NCBI GenBank assembly: GCA_005406025.1
Contig: BGZK01000756.1
Coordinates: 229,470 to 293,469, forward strand
Length of the DNA: 64,000 nt
Source: Eumeta japonica
Lineage: Eukaryota; Arthropoda; Insecta; Lepidoptera; Psychidae
Direction of reading: 5' to 3'
Under the pieces are notes generated by a model, which was given only the letters and a program-made list of their open reading frames with translations, had not been told where the DNA came from and made no database searches. The first letter of the stretch is position 1; the number at the start of each line of letters is the position of its first letter. Below, piece by piece: positions 36,316-48,460 of the stretch. A program made the translations under genes and the position numbers.

Positions 36316-37472
36316 ATGGCGGATTTACCTAGCGGACTATTTGAAGGCTTAAGGCTGGGAGACATACATCGAACGTTTTCGAGGTAAGTTGTTTTTATCT
36401 TTTAATAAGAACGTGATTTTTAAAGTTATTTTAGCACTTACATACGTATACCTACTTTGATATGTTATATATTAAAGTAATATTATAATAAATATTTATT
36501 GTGCGTATATAATAAATGATTGAGAATAAAAGGGTTTTTGATAACTTATATAACATTATATTTTTTTTCGCATGGAACAGAAGAGGCGATAGACTTCATA
36601 GTGTTTACAACCTTTACCGAGAGTAACGTACGTATTTTTAATGAAATTTTTAAATTTCAGAAATGGCAAATGTTTAATTTCAGCTGAAACTTATTATAGA
36701 AGCCCAATGCGCGTAAGAAGCATATTGTTATAACGTAAAAAAACATAGAAATAAACAAAATTTTTAAAATCTATTTCAATTATTTTGTTTAATATATTTG
36801 AAATTTTCGATAAAAAATTAAAAATTATAGCATTTCAATTTTTAAGGTACATATATTATTTAATTGTAGAAAATTAGGATTTTTGGCGATTTTCAATTTT
36901 AAAAAATCATAATAATTAATGGGTTGGAGATACGATTATGGGTGTGAGGACTTTTTTCATCCCAAATAATGTAAAAAATATAAAAAAAATAATTGATTGC
37001 AAAAAATGCTTTTTTTCTAGGCTTTATAGCTTTTCGTTCTTTAAACAATAACGTCAAAAGATATCAAGTGTCATATTACACTTTTATAATCAGGAAGGCC
37101 TCCCGGACATTTAAAAAAAAATTAGAATTAAAATAATTTTGCAAACGAATGCACCACTATGCCCTGCTCTAAAATACTTCAAAGACCACCTGCTTTAAAT
37201 CATATTTACCTAACGTTGAAAGTTGAAGCTATAACGATATTATTCTATATCATCTTATTCTAAAAAAAAGAACATTATTGTTTATCTCACAATTAATAGG
37301 ATGTTTTAAACTAAAATTAGCATAAGTACTGATGGTGATTATGCTAATTTGAATTTACTTACTTAAAATCGTGATCGGTTCTCTCTTTCAGAATGATCCT
37401 TGGAATGTATTAACATTTCACATGTTGGACTGCACTTTACATTCATCAAATGGTTCTGAAACACTTTTATAG
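36316..37472 (+). CDS. Predicted three-exon gene for a 66-aa protein, family unknown
   Basis: No long frame exists here; the gene shows only when spliced. Exon 1 (36316-36383) starts MADLPSGLFEGLRLGDIHR in good Kozak context (A at -3, G at +4) and stops at GAG/GTAAGT. Exon 2 (36661-36712) follows TTTAAATTTCAG, completes the split Arg codon, encodes NGKCLISAETYYRSPMR and ends at CGC/GTAAGA. Exon 3 (37392-37472) follows the strong acceptor CTCTCTTTCAG and encodes NDPWNVLTFHMLDCTLHS to a TAG stop. Introns are 277 and 679 bp; both phases fit. The product is a small soluble-looking protein without signal peptide or membrane segment, and I do not recognise it. If exon 2 is read through, a 46-aa form ends at 36733 with AATAAA at 36750. 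Alternatives: further exons, or coincidence. The three compatible junctions make chance unlikely but not excluded. Confidence 0.5.
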
Positions 37473-37880
37473 GGGTTTTACGTCTGGATTGAAGATCTAA
37501 CTGATCAGGTGCTGCGATGACTAAAGTCCAGATGACATTTTTAAATCGTTTCCTCCTTCAATAATATATACGTATCTACAAAGATACTTTATATATTTAA
37601 ATAAGTTTCAAAAAGTGGTCACTTGCAGCTTAAACAGTGCAGTATCTTGTTTGGGAGTCGAAAATTCTAGAATTGAACCCCTATGTAAATAGCATGATAT
37701 ACTGCACCACGCGATGAAGAGTTGATTATAATAGCGTGAACACAATGTCCGAGAGAAAAAGAATAGCGTGTCTGAAATAAAGCAACGAGTCTTGCAACAA
37801 GACTTTATAAACGACTGAAACAGCAATCTTCAGGTAACCCTGGGACGAGATGATTCAAACCTATGCTATATGCTATATGC
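37473..37880. other. Downstream of the three-exon gene
   Basis: No AATAAA occurs close to the stop; an AATAATATATA at 37559-37569 is the nearest candidate poly(A) signal. Nothing else recognised. Confidence 0.3.
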
Positions 37881-37977
37881 ACTATATGCAACATGTAGTT
37901 GCATATAGTAACGTTACTTTAATGGAACATGTCATATTGATGTCAATGGTATCTGATTGACATCAGTATAACATGTT
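37881..37977. repeat. Two adjacent hairpins
   Basis: The first is ACTATATGCAAC at 37881-37892, pairing exactly with 37898-37909 around a 5-nt loop. The second is 37926-37947, pairing with 37956-37977 (22 bp, two mismatches, 8-nt loop; the arm starts AACATGTCATATTGATG). The two stems lie 16 bp apart and could be remains of a palindromic MITE. Confidence 0.8.
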
Positions 37978-40620
37978 GTTTTTTGAATTATTTTAACCTC
38001 ATGGCAATGTAACAACATAATACTACAATAGCAAAAAAATAACTTAGGTTCAACGTGACGTCAACCGTATCAGGGTAGTTCTGCAAAAAAATCGAAAATG
38101 ACCATCGAAAATAAAAAAAAAATATAACTATACATAACTGGCGATTTTTCAAAATGTAATATATAGTGTATAACAGCCTTATTTTAGTTGACAAGGTGGT
38201 CCCTAACTTTTCATACTCTTAATCGAAATAGACGATTAAGAAAAAAAATCGATTATGAGGGAGTGATCTTTTATATATTTATTATTCATACGTCGGTATG
38301 GTTAATTTAGGAAACAATTAAAAATTTTTTGTCAATAATATAAATTCATTAATTACAAAAATTAGTTTTTTAACATTTGGAACTTGTTTAAAATCGCAGC
38401 AGCTATTTTCGGCTCTTATATTTCAAACAATTGCGATATCGTTAAGTTTTTCGTTGCACGTGGTATAAAAAACTTTCCCAAGGTAAATGTGGCTAATAAT
38501 ATTGACGATGGAAAACTGTTGTATCGTTATTTTACCCATAATACTTAAAATAATCATTACCCCATTTATAATTTTCACGAGGTAATGATAGTGAGGGAAT
38601 GAAAAAAATGAAATATAATCAACAAAGCGTGGTTATATATAATCTGAGTTTGATTTGTAATTGAAGGGTAATATTGTACCTCCTAAATGCTGCAAGATAA
38701 TATAATAATTATTAAAAGATAAAACAATTATCTAGTTCAAACTTCAAATAAGGGAATGATGCGTGAAATTGTAATATTTAAATGATTCATAAAAGAATTA
38801 CTGCACTTCATTAAATCCCTTCGCGTCAGGCAACAATAATGATAAGGTCACACTGACAGAGTTTCCAACTGTTAATAATATTCATTAATGTGGTAGCGAA
38901 AAGTCAAATGCAAAAGTACTGCACAAGTGTTGATAAAATGTGAGGGAATGATTCTGTTTTGGTGGGACAAAGATAAAAAAACCAATTTTAGAATAATATA
39001 TTATTCTTTACTCAATGAGAATAATATTTATTGTTAAAAATATTTTTAAGGTAAAAAATGATATCATAATTGATATTTCTGTAAAGCGAGTTGAATTAGC
39101 AAAATAATGTAGTCGTAATATTGAGCGTAGGATATGCCAAGGGAATGACTTTTAGCGTATTCGGTCAACTAATATTCTTCACCCGGAAACAAGAAAACTA
39201 AAACAATGCACGGTACATGTATTATAGTACTATAGTGTTCATAAAAAAATAATAAGCTGAGGTCATACTGTTAATAATACATGAAATTAGGTATGGACAC
39301 GATTTTCGATTTTTTTTGGAAAACTATCCATCAATGTAATAGCAAATTTAAATTGCTTTAACCTCCTAGCAATGTGATGGCGCTTCAGACGGACAAAAAA
39401 ATATGCTGATTCAATATGACATTATTCGGTGTCAAAATTATGACATACTAAATTTGAATTGATGTAATAGTTTTGCAAAGTGATTGCATGCTAAAGCAGG
39501 ACATACTTTCTCAAACGTCATTAAATTGATGACGTCATATCGTAATGTTGTAAAGGGAACAAGTTTAATTCCGTTTTAGCACGACGTCACACACGTCGGA
39601 TTTCCAAATAAATACTAAGTGACGGATTTCTATCAGTGTACCCTACGACTTTTTCAGCACTTTTTACAGAATTAAGTTGTTTTTTATTTTCATTTCTACC
39701 CATATTTCTGTGCCCAGCGTTTAGAAAGAATTAAATATTATTTAAAACCTTTTTAAGTCTCAACAGATGTCGTCAGCAAGCTTTAAATTATTAAAATGGT
39801 TTACACCTACCTTTTATGAAACTGTAATAAAACTGTGTCCCTACATTAAAAATTTTTTACATAGCATGGTTGTAATGGACCGATTAAGCTCTTTAAATCC
39901 AAATAACCATTTTTATAACTACCCTTTGTATGCTTTGTCGGTTTAATTGTTTGTTCGAGCATTATAACAAGACTAAATAAACTGTAATAATTAAATTATA
40001 ATTTTGCTACATTTTGTATTGCCATTATTAAATTTAATATTACATTTGTTTAATTCTTTGTCATCAATGCTTATGTACAGGAAAATATGTAATCAGCTTT
40101 ACTGATTTAATTACAGCAGTTGAAAAGGTGAGGAAAAGGAAAAAAAGCTCTCCTTTAGCTGTTTGCATATTTCATTGCATATATTTAGGAGTATTCCCTT
40201 GGCATTAGCATTAGATGGAAAAATTCTTCAGAGAACACTCCAAGGATTCCTTCGAAGAGATAATTCCTCGGAGTATTCCATTTATATACCTAACATCGGT
40301 CGCTAAGTTCCACCACTATACCGCGCGTCATTAATCTAAATTTCATCTTATGGTCTGAGGATTGACGGTACGGTACGTTTTATGTGCAATTTTCTACCAC
40401 ACATTTAAACGTGGAATTTAAGCCAACGGAGTTTTCATGCAAATATGACTTTGTAACATTAAAAAGGGGACTTATATTTCTAAAGATGACAGTACATATT
40501 TATGCCTTCCCTTGTATTGCAGACGTTCATAAATAGCAATGCTTATTTATTGTATGACGACATACATGTTTATTTGCCCTTTTCGTAATAAAAACCAAAA
40601 CAAAATTCTCATTTATATGC
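37978..40620. repeat. Non-coding stretch with recurring AGGGAATG motif
   Basis: AGGGAATG occurs four times within 550 bp on the + strand (38594, 38751, 38943, 39140), with a variant AGGGAGTG near 38260. It is usually followed by A and twice preceded by GTG. Spacings are 157, 192 and 197 bp, suggesting a badly decayed tandem repeat of about 190 bp; CTGTTAATAAT also recurs (38872, 39268). The remaining sequence to 40620 shows nothing that I can name. Confidence 0.4.
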
Positions 40621-40624
40621 GTTT

Positions 40625-40880
40625 TTTTTATAGCATAGACGAGGGGTAAACGAGCAGGCGACCCATCAGAGAGTAGATGGTCACCACCGCCCATGGACAT
40701 TAAAAATCACCATTGCATTATCGGCCTCTTGGCAGGAAATACGATATCTAATAGAAGGAGATCGGGTTGATAAAAGCGGGAGAGCGGTAAGTCGAGAGTG
40801 TGGTATTTCTTTGGAGCCGACCCATTTTTGTGTTGTCGCCAAGTTGGCAGCAGCATGGCCCTACCACTTTCAATATCGTT
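40625..40880 (-). mobile_element. Lepidopteran interspersed retroposon copy 3
   Basis: It begins with a T-run, the reversed poly(A) tail, then GGGTAAACGAGCAGGCGACC, CACCACCGCCCATGGAC and GTGTGGTATTTCTTTGG, and ends GGCAGCAGCATGGCCCTACC. It is the least decayed of the three copies. No protein. Confidence 0.8.
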
Positions 40881-41394
40881 TTCACAAATCTTAGAAAAGG
40901 GTTTTCTAGTGATGGTTTTCTACATCGTCAAAAGTGATATTGTTCACAAAATAATGTACCAAAATAGAAGACTCTTTGGTCCATAGGCTCAGGCTCTACG
41001 ATCAAATAAACAGAAAAAGTACATTCCAAAATTGTATGAACTATACACGATTTCAAATTGATCTTAATACGTATAAAGATGAGAGTTAGGAACGGAATTA
41101 TTTTTGGTTTTTGATTGTGTTTTTTTTTAAACGGAGGAAAAAATGTTTAATAAATACATCCCAACAATGTTTTTCTTATTTAATGACATCATAGTGAATA
41201 ATCATAATCATTTACTTTATTCTCATAAAAGCTACTCAAAATGATGAGAATTAGAAAATAATGGTTGCATTTCCGTCTTTTATTTGTTGGTCAGTCAACC
41301 CCTATCTAAATAACGTATTTAATCTAGAAATTATCCTCTCTTTCTTGTTTAACGTACATAAAATCAATATGTTCCCACCTATCCCGGCGTGGAA
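40881..41394. other. Non-coding stretch upstream of the tail-anchored protein gene
   Basis: No exon or repeat recognised. Confidence 0.4.
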
Positions 41395-41450
41395 CGTACA
41401 GCGCATGCGTCATTCCCACCATTTTGTTCCTGGTCAAAAACAAAGATAAC
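41395..41450 (+). promoter_or_regulatory. Candidate core promoter with NRF1-like motif
   Basis: GCGCATGCGT at 41401-41410 is a near-perfect NRF1/Ewg-type palindromic site, followed by CATTCCCACCATTTTG, about 120 bp before the start codon of the next gene. Such motifs are common in TATA-less promoters of broadly expressed insect genes. The start point of transcription is not visible. Confidence 0.35.
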
Positions 41451-41529
41451 CAAAAATAAACTGCCACGTAAATAAATAGAAGCGGACAATTGACGTATAA
41501 CTGTAAATATACATATTTTTGTGAGGAAA

Positions 41530-43610
41530 ATGGCATCAGAAAGACAAAGTGAAGGTAATTTAATAATATATTTTACTGGTTATAAAAGCACGTTAGTGCC
41601 AATGATGAATATTTAGTACGACATATAGTAAGTACTTCACGCATTTTCATCTCATACCAATTAATGAAATACTAAATTTTCGTTTATTAATAAAATGGCA
41701 ATTAAAATTGTCGTGTTAGAATATACTTTTAAGTATAATTATTTGTTTTGATGTATTTTTTAAATATTGTTGACCGTGCGAAACAAATATTCAAAACTTT
41801 AAATATACTTATATTTCAAGTTTTGAATGTTGATTCACCAGGCGTCATTTAAAAATGTTTTTAAATTAACGGCTCAAATCGTAACTTGGTTATTTTGGAA
41901 ATTAATTTTAATTACAACATAATTGAATAAACTATTAAGTAATTATAAATAATTCAAGTCTTATTTCTGAAATATTAAATAATCATAAATTTTCAGAAGA
42001 CAAATAAATAAATGTCTTTTATGTGAAAATTGTGTACAATCGTTATTATGGCCAATAAATTAATAAACACGTTTATCACGATCAATTAAATATAATTCGC
42101 TTTTGTTTTACATCATCTCTTCTCTGAATATTTCAGGTAGATTGTCTCGAAAATTTTAGAAATAAGGTAGAAGTTATATTTCGCAAAATTTCTGGTTTTG
42201 ATTTTAAATTGCGACTATAATTAAAAAGACTTTAATGGTAATGGAAAAGTCACGTCTTTGAAATGAATTTTTTTTTGTTTTGTTTCTAGAGTTTTAAGTC
42301 ATTATGATTAAAATACAATTATTCAAATACTATAATTGCAATTTATTTGAAATATTGATATTAACTGATTGAAACAAAAAGATTGTAGGAGGGTATATAC
42401 CTCTATAGTGGGATGATTGCAAGTCTGACATGTCAGTTTTATTTTGAAGCATTGGATCATAAAATCCCCAGATAATAATAATAATAAAATAATTATTATA
42501 GTACTAGCTCGGCCGTATAGATCGTGGGTTGGCAATCTTTTGTTGCGTAAAAGCCTCAAATTCATCTTAAAAGAATTGGGTAGGCCGCATATTAAGAGAT
42601 TTTCCGCAGATATTTTAAATAAAACGCAATGATAAATATTTATTAATTTTAATATTAATTTAATTTCGTGTGATGTAATGAAATTACTAAAATTCAATAA
42701 AATTAAATTTTTATTACTAAATTTATTTTATAAGTGTTTATATCAGTTTATATATTGCATCTAAATGTTAATGGTCAACAATATCTATTTTTTTTAACTA
42801 AAAAGTTTGCTCACATAAATGTTTCTTTTTAGCAATGTAGTTATTATGTGTTAATGAAACCATTTCAATTTCATGAAATTCACCGAATAGCAATTTCCAT
42901 TCAAATCTAATAAATGATACTAATTTCCTCAACAGCGGTTATTAAAATGTTAATACTTTTCAAATCAATATTCATTTGCAAATTGTGGGGTAATTTATTA
43001 ATACTTTTATAGATTTTTGAAAATTCTAATCAAGGCTGTATGGAATGCATTAGCGAAATAAGTTTTGCTACTGTATTTCACAAACCCCCAAATAAAAAAT
43101 GAATTACATGAATATTGTATATTTATTTTAATTATATTATTCGTAAGTAATACATAAAACGCTTTGTGTGGATGGGGAACCACTCACAATGCTCTAAGTC
43201 ACCGGTTACTGACCGCTGGCTTAGAAGATTATAGCATAAGAAAATTTTAATATTTAGGCATTCCTAATGCATTTCTTATATTAAGCGTATAACCCATTTT
43301 ATTGCAATACACTGCCAATTCTCTGTCCGCAGTTTCCGAAGATATGTTAGAATCAATAGATGAGCTGAAAGAACGTCTATCCTCCATGAAGAAGATGATG
43401 GAGGAGAGGAAAGCTGCAGGGGCTGCTACCAAGGACCTGTTCCAGGGCCAGGCTAAGAGCCTGCACGGGACGAACATGATCGACGCCAACTTCTTGAGTT
43501 TCGTCTTCGGCGGCTCCCTGATCGTCATACTTAGTGTATCGATTTATGCATTTTATAATCTCTACCATGCCGTTCTAAAGAAATTCCCTTCGACTCATAC
43601 CGAACTTTAA
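41530..43610 (+). CDS. Two-exon gene for a 100-aa coiled-coil, single-span membrane protein
   Basis: Exon 1 (41530-41554) codes only for MASERQSE plus one base, ending at GAAG/GTAATT. Exon 2 (43333-43610) follows CTCTGTCCGCAG and completes a Val codon, giving VSEDMLESIDELKERLSSM and onward to a TAA stop. The intron is 1778 bp. Residues about 10-36 are charged and heptad-like, a probable short coiled coil. Residues about 62-88 (LSFVFGGSLIVILSVSIYAF) form one hydrophobic span, leaving a short lysine-containing C-terminus (KKFPSTHTEL). This looks like a tail-anchored or type II membrane protein of an internal membrane. The exon 2 base composition is clearly more GC-rich than its flanks, as expected for coding DNA. 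Without exon 1 the frame would have to start upstream of the acceptor at a non-ATG codon. I do not recognise the family; no partner or pathway is implied. Confidence 0.75.
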
Positions 43611-43622
43611 AATATTTATGAA

Positions 43623-43628
43623 AATAAA
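43623..43628 (+). terminator. Polyadenylation signal of the 100-aa protein gene
   Basis: AATAAA 13 bp after the stop codon. Another at about 43805 could serve a longer 3' UTR. Confidence 0.5.
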
Positions 43629-45985
43629 TAATAGTTAGCGAAAGAAGGATTTCTGTGTATTTATTTGTTTTTTGGATTGTACTTTTTTCAGAAATAACTA
43701 CAGGATCATTGCTAATATAGAAACGGTTGTAATGCGACAAATAAATTTTCGCTAAAATACAGCCTTTATTTTTGTAATTCAATTATGTGGTGTTTTCAAG
43801 GAAAAATAAATGTGTTTCAATTTCCATAAATTAACGTTAAAAACAATATGCCGCATTCAGATAGCTTTGACGATCCATTAATGGTTACTTCATTATTGTG
43901 GTAATAATGTAATAGACAAAAATAATACTATATGCCGTATAATGTTGAGTCTAATTATGTAGATAAAACTATATCATTTAATTATATTTTGTAAGAAATT
44001 AATTTGAATGAATTTAATCACATATGTCTCGAGGTCAACCTCCATAATGTGAAGATTAAACATAAAATAATGACATAGCCCTCTGACAAACTTATTTGGC
44101 AATATTTTCTATGTAAATATACCACATTTAAACAGCTGCATTATTAGTTGTATATATATATATAATAAACGATTAATTAATGCTTATAAATACACATCTT
44201 GTGTTCGTAAAAATTAAAAACAATGTAATTAAATAAACATTTTGTTTTTATAAAAAAAGAAATAATTAAACCCATTGACAGTTGACCGGGCTACATGAAG
44301 CATCAGGTGCATTTTTCATTATATAAAGAGAAATCTAGAGATATCAGACTAAACAAATACATACCACTTACTTATTCAAAACTTTGTGAAGTCAATGAAT
44401 ACAGAATTTTGTAGATGTCATACGTTATTTCTTTAATTTTTCAATAACTACATATTCTTGAAAAGTATTAGAAGTTAAACTTGGGTCAAGCGCGAGTTTG
44501 CCACGTAATCATGTATAACAATTGTCTAAATACATCTAGACAATATCAATATGCATATAAAACAGGATTACTGATCATTGACGTTCATTATATTTGATAT
44601 ATGATTTCCAACAATACAAACTACGATCATTATATAAAATTATACAATCGGTATTTACGTAAATCACTTTATTTCGTGGCACCTCTCAGGAATAATGTTT
44701 AATGGGTATTATATTATCCGATTTTGCGGTTTAGGTGGGTGTATGTATCATGTCCTATGTTTTTGTGTTCTTTGCCCCTGTCAGATCATAAATTGTTTAA
44801 CCCATAATGGGATATCGTTGTATTTGTGTCGATAGCTTGTCTCAATGTAAGTAATTTATTTGGAAAATATGAAATTCTGTTTCTCGGTGATGCGAATTAA
44901 ATTTACAGACAAAACGTGTTATTGAATTTCAACGAAATACGAGTATAAACTGATTTAAAATTGAAAGTTAGAATTATCATATTTGGAAAACGTATAAAGG
45001 CCCGTGGTTCCGTTCGCGTGGATAGATATAGAGCTTTGTTCGCATTTTTGATGAAATTGAAGAACACTTTTATTTGGTAGGTCATACTTTACACTTGAAA
45101 TGCGTCATTGTATTACTAATTTTCATTTATTGGAAAGGCAGTTCTTCTTCAATAAGAATAAGAAAAAACCTTAAGGTTAGCTCTTTTCGAATTCAAATAT
45201 ATACAATAACAATCAAAAATAAAATTATCGCAGAAAAGAAACAACTGAAAAAAATCGATGTGCTTTGTGTCCGTGCATATTTATCATACAAATAAATTTT
45301 AAATAACCCTTTTTACCATACGTTTGTTTGATTATGATTTCATATTTATACAAGGGCAAATTTTGTGTACCTAAAGGGATTTTATTGAATATGACACATA
45401 GTTCCAAAAAAAAACTTTTGATTTTACATAATGAATTATAAACAGTCTATTTTTATTCTTTATAATGACTCAGTGTTTATCATTTCATTTCTTAAATATC
45501 TTTATTTTTTCACATATATTAAGGTTTTGTACATGAACTGAGAAATCAGTTAATATTCAAGTTCCTTTAAAGTCAGTTTTTACAGATATGCAAGGTATTC
45601 GTTTGTAAATTTAATGAACGGCCCGCTTTTGCAGCACAAACATTCTATTTGTATTCGTAGCAAATCTTCAAAGCAAAATACCTGCGATCAAGCAGTGAAA
45701 ATAGCCAAAATAAATTAGTCTAGCAGTTTCTACAACTGATAAATTTCGTACATTTTTAACTATACATGCAGTAGAGACTTTTCACTAGCCTACCGATATG
45801 ATGACTCCACCGAAACGTTTAAGATTTAGATATAAAGTAATACAAAGGGAAAGCGATATATCTATAAAATCTATTTTCTTGTTTCGTAATAAAATAGTTC
45901 CGGATCGACATAAATATTTCATTCGATTGCGCGAATTCAATAAATTTCGTTTTTGGTTTTATTAATAAATAGGTTTTTAGCAGTA
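43629..45985. other. Non-coding AT-rich stretch, nothing recognised
   Basis: Includes a short (TA)n run at about 44152-44164. No exon, repeat family or structured element supported. Confidence 0.5.
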
Positions 45986-45989
45986 AACC

Positions 45990-46400
45990 ATTTCTCTATT
46001 TTCTAGAGTTTTGTTCCTATTCCATTATAAATAATAATAATCTATCACCAGCAGACTAGGGCAACAAGCCAGAAAAGTCGTTAATATAGACTTAAAATAA
46101 AAGCTGACCAATAACAGGCGTAATGTTCTCATGCGCAACACAGATAGAGACGATCTCTCGCTTTTGACATCAACTCTCTGAAATCTATTACTCAAATACG
46201 ACTTGAGAGGGCCGACTGCCCGGCCCGTCAATTCATAATGACGTAGTTTCCTGATCAAAGTTTCGTGATGTACACAATCAAATGCCTTGAACAGATTGCA
46301 AAATAATCTAACTTTATTCCGTGAATAATTAATAAGATCTCTATAATAAACCTTATCCAGATACGACTTCTAATATCGATTTTAAGACGACGTAGTACTT
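45990..46400 (-). pseudogene. Jockey/CR1-like LINE relic, reverse transcriptase fragment
   Basis: On the minus strand AFDCVHHETLIRKLRHYEL leads into GPLKSYLSNRFQRVDVKSE, the stretch of LINE reverse transcriptase between the palm (FDxVxH) and the GVPQGS motif. The PQGS and FADD motifs are destroyed by frameshifts. It resembles the element at 31.7 kb (LKSY...VQKVD). Inactive. Confidence 0.65.
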
Positions 46401-47389
46401 GAGAAAAATATCGAAGTGGAGGTTTTCGTCAAAAACAGAAGGTTACAAATGCGATGTTTTGCCAATGCGGTTCGAGTGGCGCCGGCCTGTTCTTGACGCG
46501 CACAGTGGGCATAACGTAATGTTATGAGTTCATAGGAAATAAATACTAAATAAAAAAATATTTCCTTTTATTTCTTAGTTTGTAATCGTAAATAAAACTG
46601 ACGATTCATTCGGCTAATGCGTTGCAATCAGGGACTAAAAAATATTATGCTAATTTAGTTGATTATTTTTTTGTTATTATATTCAAATAAATTTTATTTA
46701 AATGGTTGCATGAGGTAAGGATTCATGGGTTTCTGGGTCCTACTAACTTCGAATCCAGCAATACTAAAATCCATTAATCAACCAATCTATTATTTCAAGC
46801 ATATGAATCCTGAACTCATAACCTTTAAAACCTAAATCAATAAATTTAATATTCATATTTGATACTAAACCCAAAAATCTACAAATGCATAAGCTGTACA
46901 CTTGTCTCACAAACCGACTCACATTCTTTTTAAACAAGTTGTTTATTGTATTTGTAGCGGGTAGTTCTTATTTTATAAATTGCAAATAAATTTATATCAT
47001 TTTTGGCTTTATTTAGGTCAAACGCTACATCTGATTCAAGTATGTATCTGAATATAAAATTTTTTTCTCTATCGATTGCTAATGTCAAAAATGGAGGTTA
47101 CCATTTAATAAAGACAAGTGGACCTTAAAATAACATTAAAAGTCAATTCCAAGGTCCAATTGAAGGTCAGTGTTGAATTTCTCATTAAAAGTTATTTAGG
47201 AAATGACGTTGACCTTCATATACTTTACCTCAAAAAATATACAGCCGTCCTGGGACTTAAATGACACCCGGTATGTAAAACTCTACGTGTCTACTGCGAC
47301 GCGGAACTGAAGGTTTGCTCCTTACGAACGATATAGATTACTGAAAGAAAGTATATACCTTTATTAAAATGATTTATATTTATTAATGT
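46401..47389. other. Non-coding stretch, nothing recognised
   Basis: No supported feature. A GC-richer patch lies at 46470-46510. Confidence 0.45.
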
Positions 47390-48460
47390 CATCGTTGTAG
47401 AGTTCTACCATAGGTAAATAACTTTACAGTTGCATCGTCTGATGTTCTCCGATGAAACAATTCATCCTCAGAACAGTCCATTTGCAAAGTGTCAATTCTA
47501 TGCACTTTCTTAAAAAGTTTCATACTAGGAAGAAAACCTCACAGATACATCGTCTTCTCATATACAAGGAGACGATTCATCATCCTCCAGTTTACGAGCA
47601 TACGATCTATCGTTAGAACAGTCTGTATATAAAGTTTCAAGTGTATGCTGTTCGCGGTTGAAGATTTTCATTGTAAGTAGAAACCTTAATGGCAGCATTT
47701 TCATCTGGTATACGAGTGCAAGATCCATCATCAGAATAGTCTGTATATCAAATTACAAGTCCATGCTGTTTACCGTTGAAGTGTTCCATCGTAGGAGAAA
47801 ACTCTCACGGTTACATCGTCTACAATAATTTAAAGTCCGTACTGTTCACTGTTCAATAATTTCATCGTAGAAGGAAATCCTATCAGTTGCATCGTCCTAT
47901 GGTATACAAGAACACTATCCATCGTCAGAACAGCTTGTATCCAGAGTTTCAAAACTGTGCTGTTCACAATTGAAAAATTCCATTGTAGGAAGAAATCCTC
48001 ATGATCGCATCGTCATCTAGTGTATAAGAATGCTATCCATCGTTAGAGGAGCCTGTATACAAAGTTTAAAGTCTATACTGTATACCGTTGAAGTGTTTTA
48101 TCGTAGAAGGAAATCTTCACGGCTGCATCGTTCTCTGGTGCACAAAGATACTATCCATCATCAGTACAGCCCGCGGCTAAAGTTTCAAGTCTATGCTGTT
48201 TACCTTTGAAAAATGCCACTGGAGATGGAAACTCTTACTGCTGAGTCCTTCTTTGGTGTATGATTTATCCTCATCTATGATTCATGATTCATCCTCATAA
48301 CAGTCCGTATTTAAAGTTTCAAGTTTATGCTGTTCACCGTTGGAGGGTCCTGTCGTAGGAAGTAACCCTTATAGCTAATTCGTCTTCTGGTGCAAGATCT
48401 AATACAATGTTCTTTAATTCAATTTTCACATTTGTGCTGTTTGTTGTTAAGGAGTTCGTT
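47390..48460. repeat. Diverged tandem array, about 118-bp period, about 8-9 copies
   Basis: A block like TCAAGTCTATGCTGTTCACC, followed by GTTGAA..TTCCATCGTAGGA and ATCCATCGTCAGAACAG, recurs. The TGCTGT landmark is at 47646, 47764, 47840, 47958, 48076, 48194, 48328 and about 48435: four intervals are exactly 118 bp, one is shortened (76), one lengthened (134) and the last is about 107. Units are clearly diverged, so the array is old. No open frame runs through it. Confidence 0.85.

Noticed and set aside
40120..40140. Possible 11-bp microexon between TTAATTACAG and GTGAGG
   Set aside because: No neighbouring coding exon in a matching phase requires it.
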